A stretch of DNA of 47,400 bases from CAZDQL01 sp964507325. Its GTDB lineage: Bacteria > Planctomycetota > UBA1135 > GCA-002686595. Below the pieces are notes generated by a model. That model was not told the DNA's origin, did not search any database, and saw only the letters and a list, made by a program, of their open reading frames with translations. Position 1 is the stretch's first letter. Each line of letters opens with the position of its first letter. Position numbers and translations under genes: made by a program. Positions 8,635 to 15,868 of the stretch are shown here, piece by piece. Location of the stretch: positions 1 to 47,400 of the forward strand of contig CAZDQL010000050.1 of the NCBI GenBank assembly GCA_964507325.1. Direction: 5' to 3'.

Positions 8635-9681
8635 ATGAAGTGGATGCTTTGGACGACGCCGGTCCTCTTGACCGCCGTCCACCCTCTCGTAGCCCCTACT
8701 TCTGAGGGGCTGGACCCGCAGGATTCCCAGGGTCGGCCGATGCGACTCGAGCGCAGTGACGGTCCTGCGCTCTTGGAGCTGGCGCACACGGCCTTCGATG
8801 CCGAGGAGTGGCGCAAGGCCCTGACGGACCCCGATCTGGACCAACGCGAACGCAGCTACCGCCGCTTCCTCGACGAGGCCTCAGGGAACCCGGAAGCTCG
8901 GGCCGCCCTGGAGGCGTGGAAGGCGGAGGGGAGCGACTGCTTGGCCTGGACCGCGCGACTCGCCCTCGGCGAGCTCGAGCGTAGGGAGCGTTCCCCCTTC
9001 GGGCCCTGGATGCGGTCGCGCATCGGGAGCCCCTTCGACGTGGACTTCTTCGACGATCCCTTCTTCTCGGGGCGCGGCTTCCGGCCCCTGCGCCCGGGCC
9101 TCATGGATGAGCTCGAGCGGCAGTTCGACGACCTCCTGCGCGGTGCCCGACCGCTGCCCGGCGGCACCGGCACCCAGCACTCCGAGCGCTTCGAGATGGA
9201 GTCGGGGCCCGACGGCGTGAAGGTGCGGGTGCACAGCGACGTGGACGGGCAGGAGGAGACGCGCATCTACGAGGCGCAGTCCCTCGAGGCACTGCTCGAG
9301 GCCCACCCCGAGTTGCGCGAGAAGATCGACGTGGGCACGCAGGCCCCCAGGGTGGAGCGGGATGAGCTGCGCGCTCTCGTGGACCGCCTCCAGCGTGGCA
9401 CCCCGATGCGCACCGACGTCCTGGGCGTGCTCCTGGATGCGGAGGGTGCAGGGGACGAGCTCGGGCTCTCGGTGGAGAGCGTCCTCCCCGGCACGCTCGC
9501 CGAGGCGCTGGGCGTGCAGCCCGGCGACCTGTTGCTCGACCTGAACGGGCACGAGCTGTGGAGCGTCCGTGACGTGACGCAGGCCCTGCGCGAACGCGCC
9601 CCGGCCGACGAGGTGCGGCTGGAGTTGATCGACGGCGAAGGTGCGAGGGTGACCCGCACCTGGAAGCCGTCGCGCTTCTGA
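8635..9681 (+). CDS. Secreted PDZ-domain protein without protease domain
   Basis: This protein has 348 residues. The start is set by an AGGAGA ribosome-binding site and by the signal peptide that follows (MKWMLWTTPVLLTAVHPLVA). The middle part (about residues 30-240) is charged, helical-looking and unrecognised. It includes a Phe/Asp-rich patch (DVDFFDDPFFSGRGF) reminiscent of HtrA-type linkers. The last 80 or so residues form a PDZ domain, with VLPGTLAEALGVQPGDLLLDLNG as the typical carboxylate-binding and GDxIxxxNG region. No Ser/His/Asp protease motifs precede it, so it is not a DegP-type protease by itself. It may be a periplasmic scaffold or regulator. It diverges from lutABC, but no functional link is evident. 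Confidence 0.8.
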   Translation: MKWMLWTTPVLLTAVHPLVAPTSEGLDPQDSQGRPMRLERSDGPALLELAHTAFDAEEWRKALTDPDLDQRERSYRRFLDEASGNPEARAALEAWKAEGSDCLAWTARLALGELERRERSPFGPWMRSRIGSPFDVDFFDDPFFSGRGFRPLRPGLMDELERQFDDLLRGARPLPGGTGTQHSERFEMESGPDGVKVRVHSDVDGQEETRIYEAQSLEALLEAHPELREKIDVGTQAPRVERDELRALVDRLQRGTPMRTDVLGVLLDAEGAGDELGLSVESVLPGTLAEALGVQPGDLLLDLNGHELWSVRDVTQALRERAPADEVRLELIDGEGARVTRTWKPSRF

Positions 9682-9693
9682 CGGGCTGCCCGG

Positions 9694-10488
9694 CTAATCC
9701 TGCTCGAGGTCCTCGAAGAGGGCCTCCAGCCGCTTCTGACGCGCGTACTCCTCCACGGGGGAGAGGTCGCTGCTGGTGGGGGTGGAGCTCCCGGTCGTCT
9801 CCGGCAGCTTCAGCCCCGACGCGGCGGCGTCTTCGCCCGCCTGGGTCAGGCGTTGGAGCTCGGCCTCCGAGGCGCGCAGCGTCTCGCGCACCTGATCGAG
9901 GCGGGCGCTGGCCTCGTCGGTCAGGCGCCCGATCTCGTCCAGGCGTTCCAAGCGTGCCAGGGAGGCGCGATCCTGTTGCAGCGCGGAGAAGTCGGCGAAG
10001 CCGGAGGACTGCAGGGTCGCGGTGAGCTCCAGGCGCTCGCCGTTCCAGCGGTCCAGCGCCTCGACCAGCTTGCCCTCCGCGTCGCGCAGCTCGCCGATGC
10101 GCCCCTCGAGCTCGAGGCGCGGGGCGGCCTCTTCCCGCTCCTGGTAGCCGACCACCAGGTCCCTGGCCACCGGTCCGGCCAGCACGATCCCCGCCATCAA
10201 CCCGATCACGCCCAGGAACAGGCGGGCGCCGTGGGGTTTCGTCAGGGCGCCGATGGCGGGGGTGGCGAGGAAGATCCCCATCCCGAGGCGGAAGGCGTTG
10301 CCCCAACCGCCGACCCAACGGTGCGAAGCCAGGCTCCAGAGGAGGCAGGCCAGGAAGAAGAAGCCACAGCCCAGGCCGGCCTTCTGTCCAGGCTTCTCGG
10401 GATCGCGCGACTGCACGGTCACGCGCAGGGCGTAGATCACCAACAGGACCGCGGCCGCGGTCAGGGCCCAAGAGAGAGCGTCGAGCAC
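9694..10488 (-). CDS. Membrane protein with C-terminal coiled coil
   Basis: This 264-residue protein has three or four hydrophobic segments in the first 130 residues (starting ALTAAAVLLVIYAL, then CGFFFLACLLWSLA, GMGIFLATPAIGALT, LFLGVIGLMAGIVLAG). A long heptad-like helical region rich in Glu, Leu, Arg and Ala follows, and the tail is acidic. I do not recognise a named family. The GTG at 10488 lies four bases after the stop of the next gene upstream (10493-11263), so the two are co-transcribed and probably work together. A longer start at 10572 would overlap that gene heavily and adds only basic, Pro-rich sequence, so it was rejected. Confidence 0.65.
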   Translation of the reverse strand: MLDALSWALTAAAVLLVIYALRVTVQSRDPEKPGQKAGLGCGFFFLACLLWSLASHRWVGGWGNAFRLGMGIFLATPAIGALTKPHGARLFLGVIGLMAGIVLAGPVARDLVVGYQEREEAAPRLELEGRIGELRDAEGKLVEALDRWNGERLELTATLQSSGFADFSALQQDRASLARLERLDEIGRLTDEASARLDQVRETLRASEAELQRLTQAGEDAAASGLKLPETTGSSTPTSSDLSPVEEYARQKRLEALFEDLEQD

Positions 10489-10492
10489 GGGA

Positions 10493-11263
10493 TCAGGACT
10501 CCAGGAAGGCTTCGACCGCGGACTTCGCAGGCTCGTCGGGGGCCGCTTCGCCGGCGGCGCCCTCGACGGCATTCAGAAGATCCTCGACGGTGCGGACCGG
10601 GTTGTCGTCCTCGGGGAGGGACGAAATCGTCTCCTCATTCTCGCCCAGGAGGTCCTGGACCTTGGCCAGCAGATCCTCGGTCTCGGAGGTGAGCTTCTGG
10701 ATCGCGACCACCTCGCGCTTGGCCTTCAGTTGGGTGATCTGGGCTTGGGTCGTGGTGATGCGGGTTGTCAGGGAGGTGCGTGTCTCCTCGAGCTGACTCA
10801 AAACGCCTTGGTAGTCGGCGATCACACCGGCGTAGGTGTCGCGCTCCGCCAACACCAACTCGACCTGGGAGATCAAGTCCGTTCGTGCGTAGGACTTCTG
10901 GAGCACCTCGACCGGGTAGCCCTCTCCGGCCTCCGCCTTCTGGTACTCAGCGCGCATGAGCTCGGAAAACTCGACCGCCATGGCGTGCTTGGACTCCGAC
11001 TCGGCCAGCTTGGACTGGGCCGAGGTCTTGGCCTGGGCCAGGGTCCCCTGGGCCTGCTTGAACTTCTCGAGGTCATTCTCGAGCTTGCCCGTGGCGAAGT
11101 CGATGTAGCCGACCGGATCGTCGCGGCGGGCTTCCTCGGTCCAGGCCCCGTAGTCCTCGAAGGCGGTGCGCGCCTTGGCGCGGAAGGCGGGGGAGAATTG
11201 CCACGCGGCGACTCCAGCGGCAGCGATGGCGGCGATAACGATGACGGTCTTCAGCGGGTTCAT
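10493..11263 (-). CDS. Single-span membrane or periplasmic coiled-coil protein
   Basis: This 256-residue protein has an N-terminal hydrophobic segment (TVIVIAAIAAAGVAAWQF, residues 6-23) acting as a signal anchor. Almost the whole remainder is predicted helical: an Ala/Gln/Lys/Glu-rich stretch, then a heptad-rich segment, then an acidic C-terminus. No enzyme motif is visible. It precedes the polytopic coiled-coil gene at 9694-10488 with a four-base gap. The pair resembles membrane-associated structural or tethering proteins, though this is inference. The family is not recognised. Confidence 0.65.
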   Translation of the reverse strand: MNPLKTVIVIAAIAAAGVAAWQFSPAFRAKARTAFEDYGAWTEEARRDDPVGYIDFATGKLENDLEKFKQAQGTLAQAKTSAQSKLAESESKHAMAVEFSELMRAEYQKAEAGEGYPVEVLQKSYARTDLISQVELVLAERDTYAGVIADYQGVLSQLEETRTSLTTRITTTQAQITQLKAKREVVAIQKLTSETEDLLAKVQDLLGENEETISSLPEDDNPVRTVEDLLNAVEGAAGEAAPDEPAKSAVEAFLES

Positions 11264-11375
11264 GGCAGTTCTTGGGCCTGGTCTGCGGCGGAGAGAGGGG
11301 CCGCATTACGCCACCTCCCCCGAGACCTTCAAGGGAAGCAGGGAAAAGACCCGCCGGCAAGCCTCAGTGCCCGTT

Positions 11376-12248
11376 TCAGGCGTTCAGGACGCGCTTCATG
11401 CGCGCCAGGACGTCCGCCAGCCAGACCCGATCCCCTCCTCCGACCTCGGCGCTGGCCCACCCTTCGGTGAAGCCGACCTCGTCGAGGGCTGCCATCACCC
11501 GCGGCCAGTCGCAGTCCCCCTCACCGATCTTGACCCCGAAGCCGTCCTTCGCGCTGTAGCCCTTGACGTCGAGCTTCAAGATGCGCCTCCCCAGGGCCTG
11601 CACCCAGTGCTCCGGCCAACCGTAGCGCAGGATGTTGCCGACGTCGAAGAACCACCCGACCCGGTCGGTGCCCAGCTCGTCCACGTAGCGCGCCGCCTCG
11701 ACGGGGCTGAGCAGGAAGCCGTTCCAGACGTTCTCGATGGCGATCTTGACGTCCAGCTCCTCCGCCAGCGGCAGGGCCTTGCGGATCTCGGCTTGGGAAC
11801 GCTCGTAGACCCGGTGGTAGGGCATGTCGCGGTTCACCACCCCCGGCACGAGCAGCACCGTCGTGCCCCCGTAGGCCTTGCAGTCGCGCACGGCGGTGCA
11901 CAGTCCCTCGAGGCCCTGAGCGCGCACGGCGGGATCGGGATCGCCGAGGGTCTGGTGCCAGTGGACCGAGTCCACCACGCCGGGAATCGTCAAGCCGGTC
12001 TCGTCCCGCGCAGCGATCACCTCGGCGGCGTCCAGGTCGTTGGGGCTGTCGAGCTCGACGCCGTCGAAGCCGACCTCGGCGGCGATCCTGAACTTTTCCA
12101 GCACCGTGAGGCCCTCGCCAATCATCCCGTACTTGAGTGCCTTGGCGATCGGTCGTTCTCTCATCAGGGAGTCTCCCTTCCCCGGGACTGCGGCGGTCAA
12201 GGCCGCCGCTCCGGTGGCGGCGATGAAAGTTCGACGGTTCATGCTCAT
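11376..12248 (-). CDS. Exported sugar phosphate isomerase/epimerase-like TIM barrel
   Basis: This 290-residue protein has a Tat-type leader (NRRTFIAATGAAALTAA). It is followed by an AP-endonuclease-2/xylose-isomerase-like TIM barrel. Family features include GFDGVELDSP (beta 2), the metal-ligand Glu in VKIAIENVWNGFLLSP, the Asp/His region GWFFDVGNILRYGWP, and the Lys/Asp region ILKLDVKGYS with GEGDCDWPRVMAAL. Planctomycetes carry many Tat-exported members, presumed to act on sugars or cyclitols in the periplasm. The substrate is not predictable. Two in-frame ATGs lie two codons apart, and the first is annotated. The gene appears monocistronic. Confidence 0.85.
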   Translation of the reverse strand: MSMNRRTFIAATGAAALTAAVPGKGDSLMRERPIAKALKYGMIGEGLTVLEKFRIAAEVGFDGVELDSPNDLDAAEVIAARDETGLTIPGVVDSVHWHQTLGDPDPAVRAQGLEGLCTAVRDCKAYGGTTVLLVPGVVNRDMPYHRVYERSQAEIRKALPLAEELDVKIAIENVWNGFLLSPVEAARYVDELGTDRVGWFFDVGNILRYGWPEHWVQALGRRILKLDVKGYSAKDGFGVKIGEGDCDWPRVMAALDEVGFTEGWASAEVGGGDRVWLADVLARMKRVLNA

Positions 12249-12411
12249 GGCGCTGGGCAGGGAGCAGGAAGTAGGGCGCCAAGTCTACTCGACGCAGGTG
12301 CCGAGACATGTCTGGGTCATTCCCGGACGGGAAAGACCTTGGCGCGGCTAGGAAAGCGCAGCGGAGCCTTCGTGCTAGGCTCCCCCGAGTGATAGGACTG
12401 AGAAGCGGCTC

Positions 12412-13023
12412 ATGAGAGATGGACCCGCACCGTCGCGTAAGCTCCTGCCGCTGGGGCTGCTGGCCGGCTTCGCCGTCTTGGTCTGCTCGACTCTCGTCGT
12501 GTATCGGCCGGACCGTCCGGTTGCCACCATCATCCCGGGGTCCTCGTCGGGCCCTGCGTTCGTGGTGCAGATCATCCGGCCGCGAATCAGCCTGCCGCTG
12601 GGAGGGATCCTCCCGCCACAGCTCTTCGGGCTCGAGGCGCACCTGGGGTTCGAGTCGACGAGCCCGGGCGCCTTCGTCGGCAGCGTCGACCCAAGACGCA
12701 TCGAGCTCGCCGCTGACGACTGGAATCTGGTCCTGGTCTCCGACGCTGAGGGGCGGGTGACCCCCGACACCCAGGTGGTCTTCGAATTCGTGTTCGAGGA
12801 GCGCCTACGGAGGGTGCGGTGTCGGCCCGGCGATCCGGCCATCGGCACGCTCACAACCACCGTGCTGGCCGAGTCCGGCGAGCTCAGCGGCAGCTTCGAC
12901 GTCGAGCTCGCCCGCTGCGAGGATGCGCAGACGGGGGAAGCCCTCGGCTGGCCGCCAGAGCCGCTCCTCCTCCACGGGAGCTTCGACCGCCTGCCGCTGG
13001 GCGCCGCGGCGACGCGGCGTTGA
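12412..13023 (+). CDS. Exported protein of unknown function
   Basis: This 203-residue protein has one hydrophobic segment at residues 11-31 (LLPLGLLAGFAVLVCSTLVVY), a signal anchor. The rest is a beta-rich extracytoplasmic domain with two cysteines near residues 140 and 168. No family was recognised. The start follows a 163-base divergent gap shared with the TIM-barrel gene. A TAGGCT hexamer at 12376-12381 might be part of its promoter. Codon use looks like that of its neighbours. An alternative start is not obvious. Confidence 0.6.
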   Translation: MRDGPAPSRKLLPLGLLAGFAVLVCSTLVVYRPDRPVATIIPGSSSGPAFVVQIIRPRISLPLGGILPPQLFGLEAHLGFESTSPGAFVGSVDPRRIELAADDWNLVLVSDAEGRVTPDTQVVFEFVFEERLRRVRCRPGDPAIGTLTTTVLAESGELSGSFDVELARCEDAQTGEALGWPPEPLLLHGSFDRLPLGAAATRR

Positions 13024-13167
13024 TCCGATCTGGCGGAGCACGATTAAGCTCGCTGTCCTCGAGTCTTGCGAGGCCTACCTCGTGTTCCGCTACCCAGATG
13101 GACAAGATCGTGATTGCACCTGGTAGGACGCTCGATCAACCCACACACGCGGGGCACCAGAGGGCCC

Positions 13168-13201
13168 TCCTTCCGGGCGCCGAGGGCGATCCCGGGAAGG
13201 A
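13168..13201 (+). promoter_or_regulatory. Three-step hairpin between the unknown gene and the Nramp-like gene
   Basis: The sequence pairs as ccttcc/ggaagg (extendable by one T-A pair), then ggg/ccc, then cgcc/ggcg, around a gag loop. There is a one-base and a two-base bulge on the 3' side. It ends 42 bases before the transporter ATG. It could be a terminator for the upstream gene (no T-run follows) or a leader structure affecting the transporter. Only the pairing is seen, and the role is open. Confidence 0.4.
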
Positions 13202-13227
13202 CGGCGCGCATCTCGGTAGCACGCCAC

Positions 13228-13233
13228 TAGGAT
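13228..13233 (+). promoter_or_regulatory. TAGGAT motif 10 bases before the Nramp-like start
   Basis: One of four TAGGAT hexamers placed 6-10 bases before an ATG in this window. It may be a -10 element giving a leaderless or very short leader. Alternatively, its AGGA core may be a short Shine-Dalgarno sequence, though at 11 bases the spacing here is long. Confidence 0.35.
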
Positions 13234-13243
13234 AGCGCTCCAC

Positions 13244-14974
13244 ATGAACGACGAACTCGCCTCCCAGGAGCAGTTGCTGCGGGATGCCCGGTCCCGTGGA
13301 ACCGGTGCGACCTTGCGCGCCTTCATGCGCCTCTCCGGTCCCGGTTGGCTGCAGAGCGCGATCACCCTCGGCGGTGGCTCCCTGGCGAGCGCACTCTACC
13401 TGGGCGTGCTCTCCGGCTACCGCATGCTGTGGGTGCAGGTGCTGGCGATGCTGTTCGGCGTGGTGATGTTGGCCGCGATCGCCAACGTCACCCTCTCCAC
13501 CGGCGAGCGCCCCTTCGGCTCCATCTGCCGCCACGTGAACCCGGTGCTGGGCTGGGGGTGGTTGGTGGCGGTGATCCTCGCCAACATCGTCTGGGCCATG
13601 CCGCAGTTCGCCCTCGGCACCGCGGCTCTGCAGCAGAACCTGGTGCCGGCGATCGGCGAAGGGACGGGAGGGACCCTCGCTTGCTGCGCGCTGATCCTGG
13701 GCCTGGCCACCGCCGTCATCTGGTCCTACGACAGCGGCCGGCGCGGCGTGCGGGTCTTCGAGGGGATCCTGAAGGGGATGGTGGGGCTGATCGTGGTGTG
13801 CTTCTTCGGCGTGGTCGGCACCCTGGCCTTCTCCGGCGAAGGGCTCGCCTGGGGAGGGATCCTGGGCGGACTGGTACCCGACCTCTCGATGCTCTCCCGC
13901 CCGGTCCCCGCCTTCGACGCCCTCTTGGCGGAGACCCCTGCGGCCAGCTGGTGGTCGCGGCGCATCGTGAGCCAGCAGCAGGACGTGATGATCGCCGCCG
14001 CTGCGACCGCGGTGGGGATCAACATGACCTTCCTCCTGCCCTACTCGATGCTGCGGCGGGGGTGGAACCACCACTTCCGGGGGCTGGCGACCTTCGATCT
14101 GGGGACGGGGCTGCTCGTGCCCTTCGCCATCGCCACGGGTTGTGTCGTGATCGCGGCGGCGAGCCAATTCCACACGCGTTTCGACGAGGAGCTCCTGCGC
14201 GATCCGGCGGCGGCCGCCTCGAACGCTCCCTTCCTGCGCACCCTGGACGCCCGCCTGCAGCACGCGTACGACGAGGGGGGCGACGCGCAGGCGCTGGAGT
14301 TCGGCGAGACCTTCGAGTCCGCCTCCGTCGCGCCCGACCTGGCGAAGGAACTGGGTCCGGAGGCCTTCGAGGAGCGCGTCCGCCGAGCCCAGGCGCGACT
14401 GCCCCACGCCGACCTCGCGCTCTCCGCCACCCTCCTCAAACGCGACGCCTTCGACCTGGCCGACGCCCTGGCGCCCCTCTCCGGGCGCGGCTTGGCCCAG
14501 ATCGTGTTCGGCATCGGCGTCCTGGGGATGGCGGTCTCGACGGTGATCGTCTTGATGCTGATCAGCGGCTTCGCCCTCTGCGAGGCCTTCGGCGCCGAGC
14601 CGCGCGGGGCGGCACACCGGGCGGGGGCCCTGGTGGCGGGCGGGCTCGGAGTCCTGGGGCCCTTCATCTGGACCGGCCAGGCCAAGGTCTGGCTGGCGGT
14701 GCCCACTTCGAACGTGGGCATGATGCTCCTGCCGATCGCCTACTGGACCTTCTTCCTGATGATGAACAGCGCCAGCCTGCTCGGGGACCAGCGCCCGCGG
14801 GGCACGCGGCGCACGCTGTGGAACACGGCCATGCTGGCCGCCGCTGGAGTGGCGACCTTCGCCAGCCTCTACACCATCGACAAGAAGCTCGGCTGGAGGG
14901 GTTGGGCGGGAGTCGCCGCGTTCCTCGTCCTGGCCCTGGTCGTGCACCTGCGCCGGGCCCGCGCCCGTGACTAG
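13244..14974 (+). CDS. Nramp-like transporter with altered metal-site motifs
   Basis: This 576-residue polytopic membrane protein aligns with the Nramp (SLC11) fold. It opens with GPGWLQSAITLGGGSLASA where canonical members read GPG...DPGN in helix 1, and in helix 6 it has NMTFLLPYSM (residues 260-269) where they read xxxMPHN. The substrate-binding Asp/Asn of helix 1 are thus replaced by Gly/Ser at residues 43-46, and the helix-6 Met-Pro-His becomes Leu-Pro-Tyr. A soluble, charged insertion of about 100 residues (about 307-410) interrupts the second half. Membrane transport is likely, but divalent transition-metal specificity should not be assumed. The stop overlaps the convergent lipoprotein stop by three bases (CTAG). 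Confidence 0.72.
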   Translation: MNDELASQEQLLRDARSRGTGATLRAFMRLSGPGWLQSAITLGGGSLASALYLGVLSGYRMLWVQVLAMLFGVVMLAAIANVTLSTGERPFGSICRHVNPVLGWGWLVAVILANIVWAMPQFALGTAALQQNLVPAIGEGTGGTLACCALILGLATAVIWSYDSGRRGVRVFEGILKGMVGLIVVCFFGVVGTLAFSGEGLAWGGILGGLVPDLSMLSRPVPAFDALLAETPAASWWSRRIVSQQQDVMIAAAATAVGINMTFLLPYSMLRRGWNHHFRGLATFDLGTGLLVPFAIATGCVVIAAASQFHTRFDEELLRDPAAAASNAPFLRTLDARLQHAYDEGGDAQALEFGETFESASVAPDLAKELGPEAFEERVRRAQARLPHADLALSATLLKRDAFDLADALAPLSGRGLAQIVFGIGVLGMAVSTVIVLMLISGFALCEAFGAEPRGAAHRAGALVAGGLGVLGPFIWTGQAKVWLAVPTSNVGMMLLPIAYWTFFLMMNSASLLGDQRPRGTRRTLWNTAMLAAAGVATFASLYTIDKKLGWRGWAGVAAFLVLALVVHLRRARARD

Positions 14975-15750
14975 AAGATGAAGCGCAGGGCCACGTAGAG
15001 CCCGCCCACTCCCAGGTCCGCCTCGACCTCGTCTCCATCCTCGTCGTAGTCGAGATCGAGGGTCGTGTCCCTCCAGCCCACGGCGAGGGAGGTGCCGAGG
15101 CGATCCTCTCCACCGAGGAAGCACCAGCGCAGGTAGGCGTCGATGTCGATGAAGGTGACCTTGTCGTCATCGACCTCGATCTCGAGGCCGGATACGGCCG
15201 CGACCAGTTCCCAGTCACCGTCCTCGATCGCCGCCCGCGCCGCCAAGACCGGAATGGGCAGGGTCTCGTCGGTGGAGACGCGCGTCCCCACCCCCAGCTC
15301 GCGGAAGTCCGCCTCGAACTGCAGGCCGACGAGTCCCACCCCCAAACCGAACTCGATGTCCTCCCGGGGGACCATGTCGAAGGTGATGACGGCGCTGTGG
15401 ACTCCCAGCTCGAGGTCGGAATCGACGTCCGCGCCGATCGGAATCACATCCCCCTCGAAGGAGATCTCGGAGGTCAAGGTGCCGGTGCCGGAGTAGGAGG
15501 AGGATTGGGTCGAGATGGCCAGGTGCGGTGCGCCCCACTTGAAGTCGACGTTGACGCCGGGGGCGCCCTCCTCATCCCCCAATCCCAGCTCGTCGTAGCT
15601 GTTGGACGCCCCGGTCCCGTCGCTGCTGAGCAGCAGGTCGCCGTCGAGCTCCATCAAGCCGTAGCGCGCGGCGCCTTCGAGCCGCGGGGCGCCGCAGGCG
15701 CCGAGGGGGAGCAACAGGGCGAGGAGTCCGAGGGTTGCGCGGGTAGACAT
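14971..15750 (-). CDS. Lipoprotein with outer-membrane beta-barrel character
   Basis: This 259-residue protein begins with a lipoprotein signal (LLALLLPLGAC, Cys at residue 19). Alternating hydrophobic/polar strands follow, and it ends VALRFIF. A terminal aromatic residue is typical of outer-membrane beta-barrels. The patterns GLGVGLVGLQFEADF, TSLAVGWRDTTLDLDYDEDGDEVEADLGVGGLYVALRF (as separate strands) and acidic loops support a small barrel. The start is set by the lipobox and by a GGAGAACC ribosome-binding site. Proteins combining a lipid anchor with a barrel are uncommon, so a periplasmic beta-sandwich is an alternative. The gene is convergent with the Nramp-like gene, and the two stops share bases. 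Confidence 0.7.
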   Translation of the reverse strand: MSTRATLGLLALLLPLGACGAPRLEGAARYGLMELDGDLLLSSDGTGASNSYDELGLGDEEGAPGVNVDFKWGAPHLAISTQSSSYSGTGTLTSEISFEGDVIPIGADVDSDLELGVHSAVITFDMVPREDIEFGLGVGLVGLQFEADFRELGVGTRVSTDETLPIPVLAARAAIEDGDWELVAAVSGLEIEVDDDKVTFIDIDAYLRWCFLGGEDRLGTSLAVGWRDTTLDLDYDEDGDEVEADLGVGGLYVALRFIF

Positions 15751-15868
15751 GAGGTTCTCCAGATGCGGTGCGGTCGGAACCGCAGGATTCTGGAGGTCGC
15801 GCGCGACGATTTCGAGGTTCCGGACCGAAACCGGTCTCAGTTCCCTCCTCGGTCCGCCGACCGGCTGC

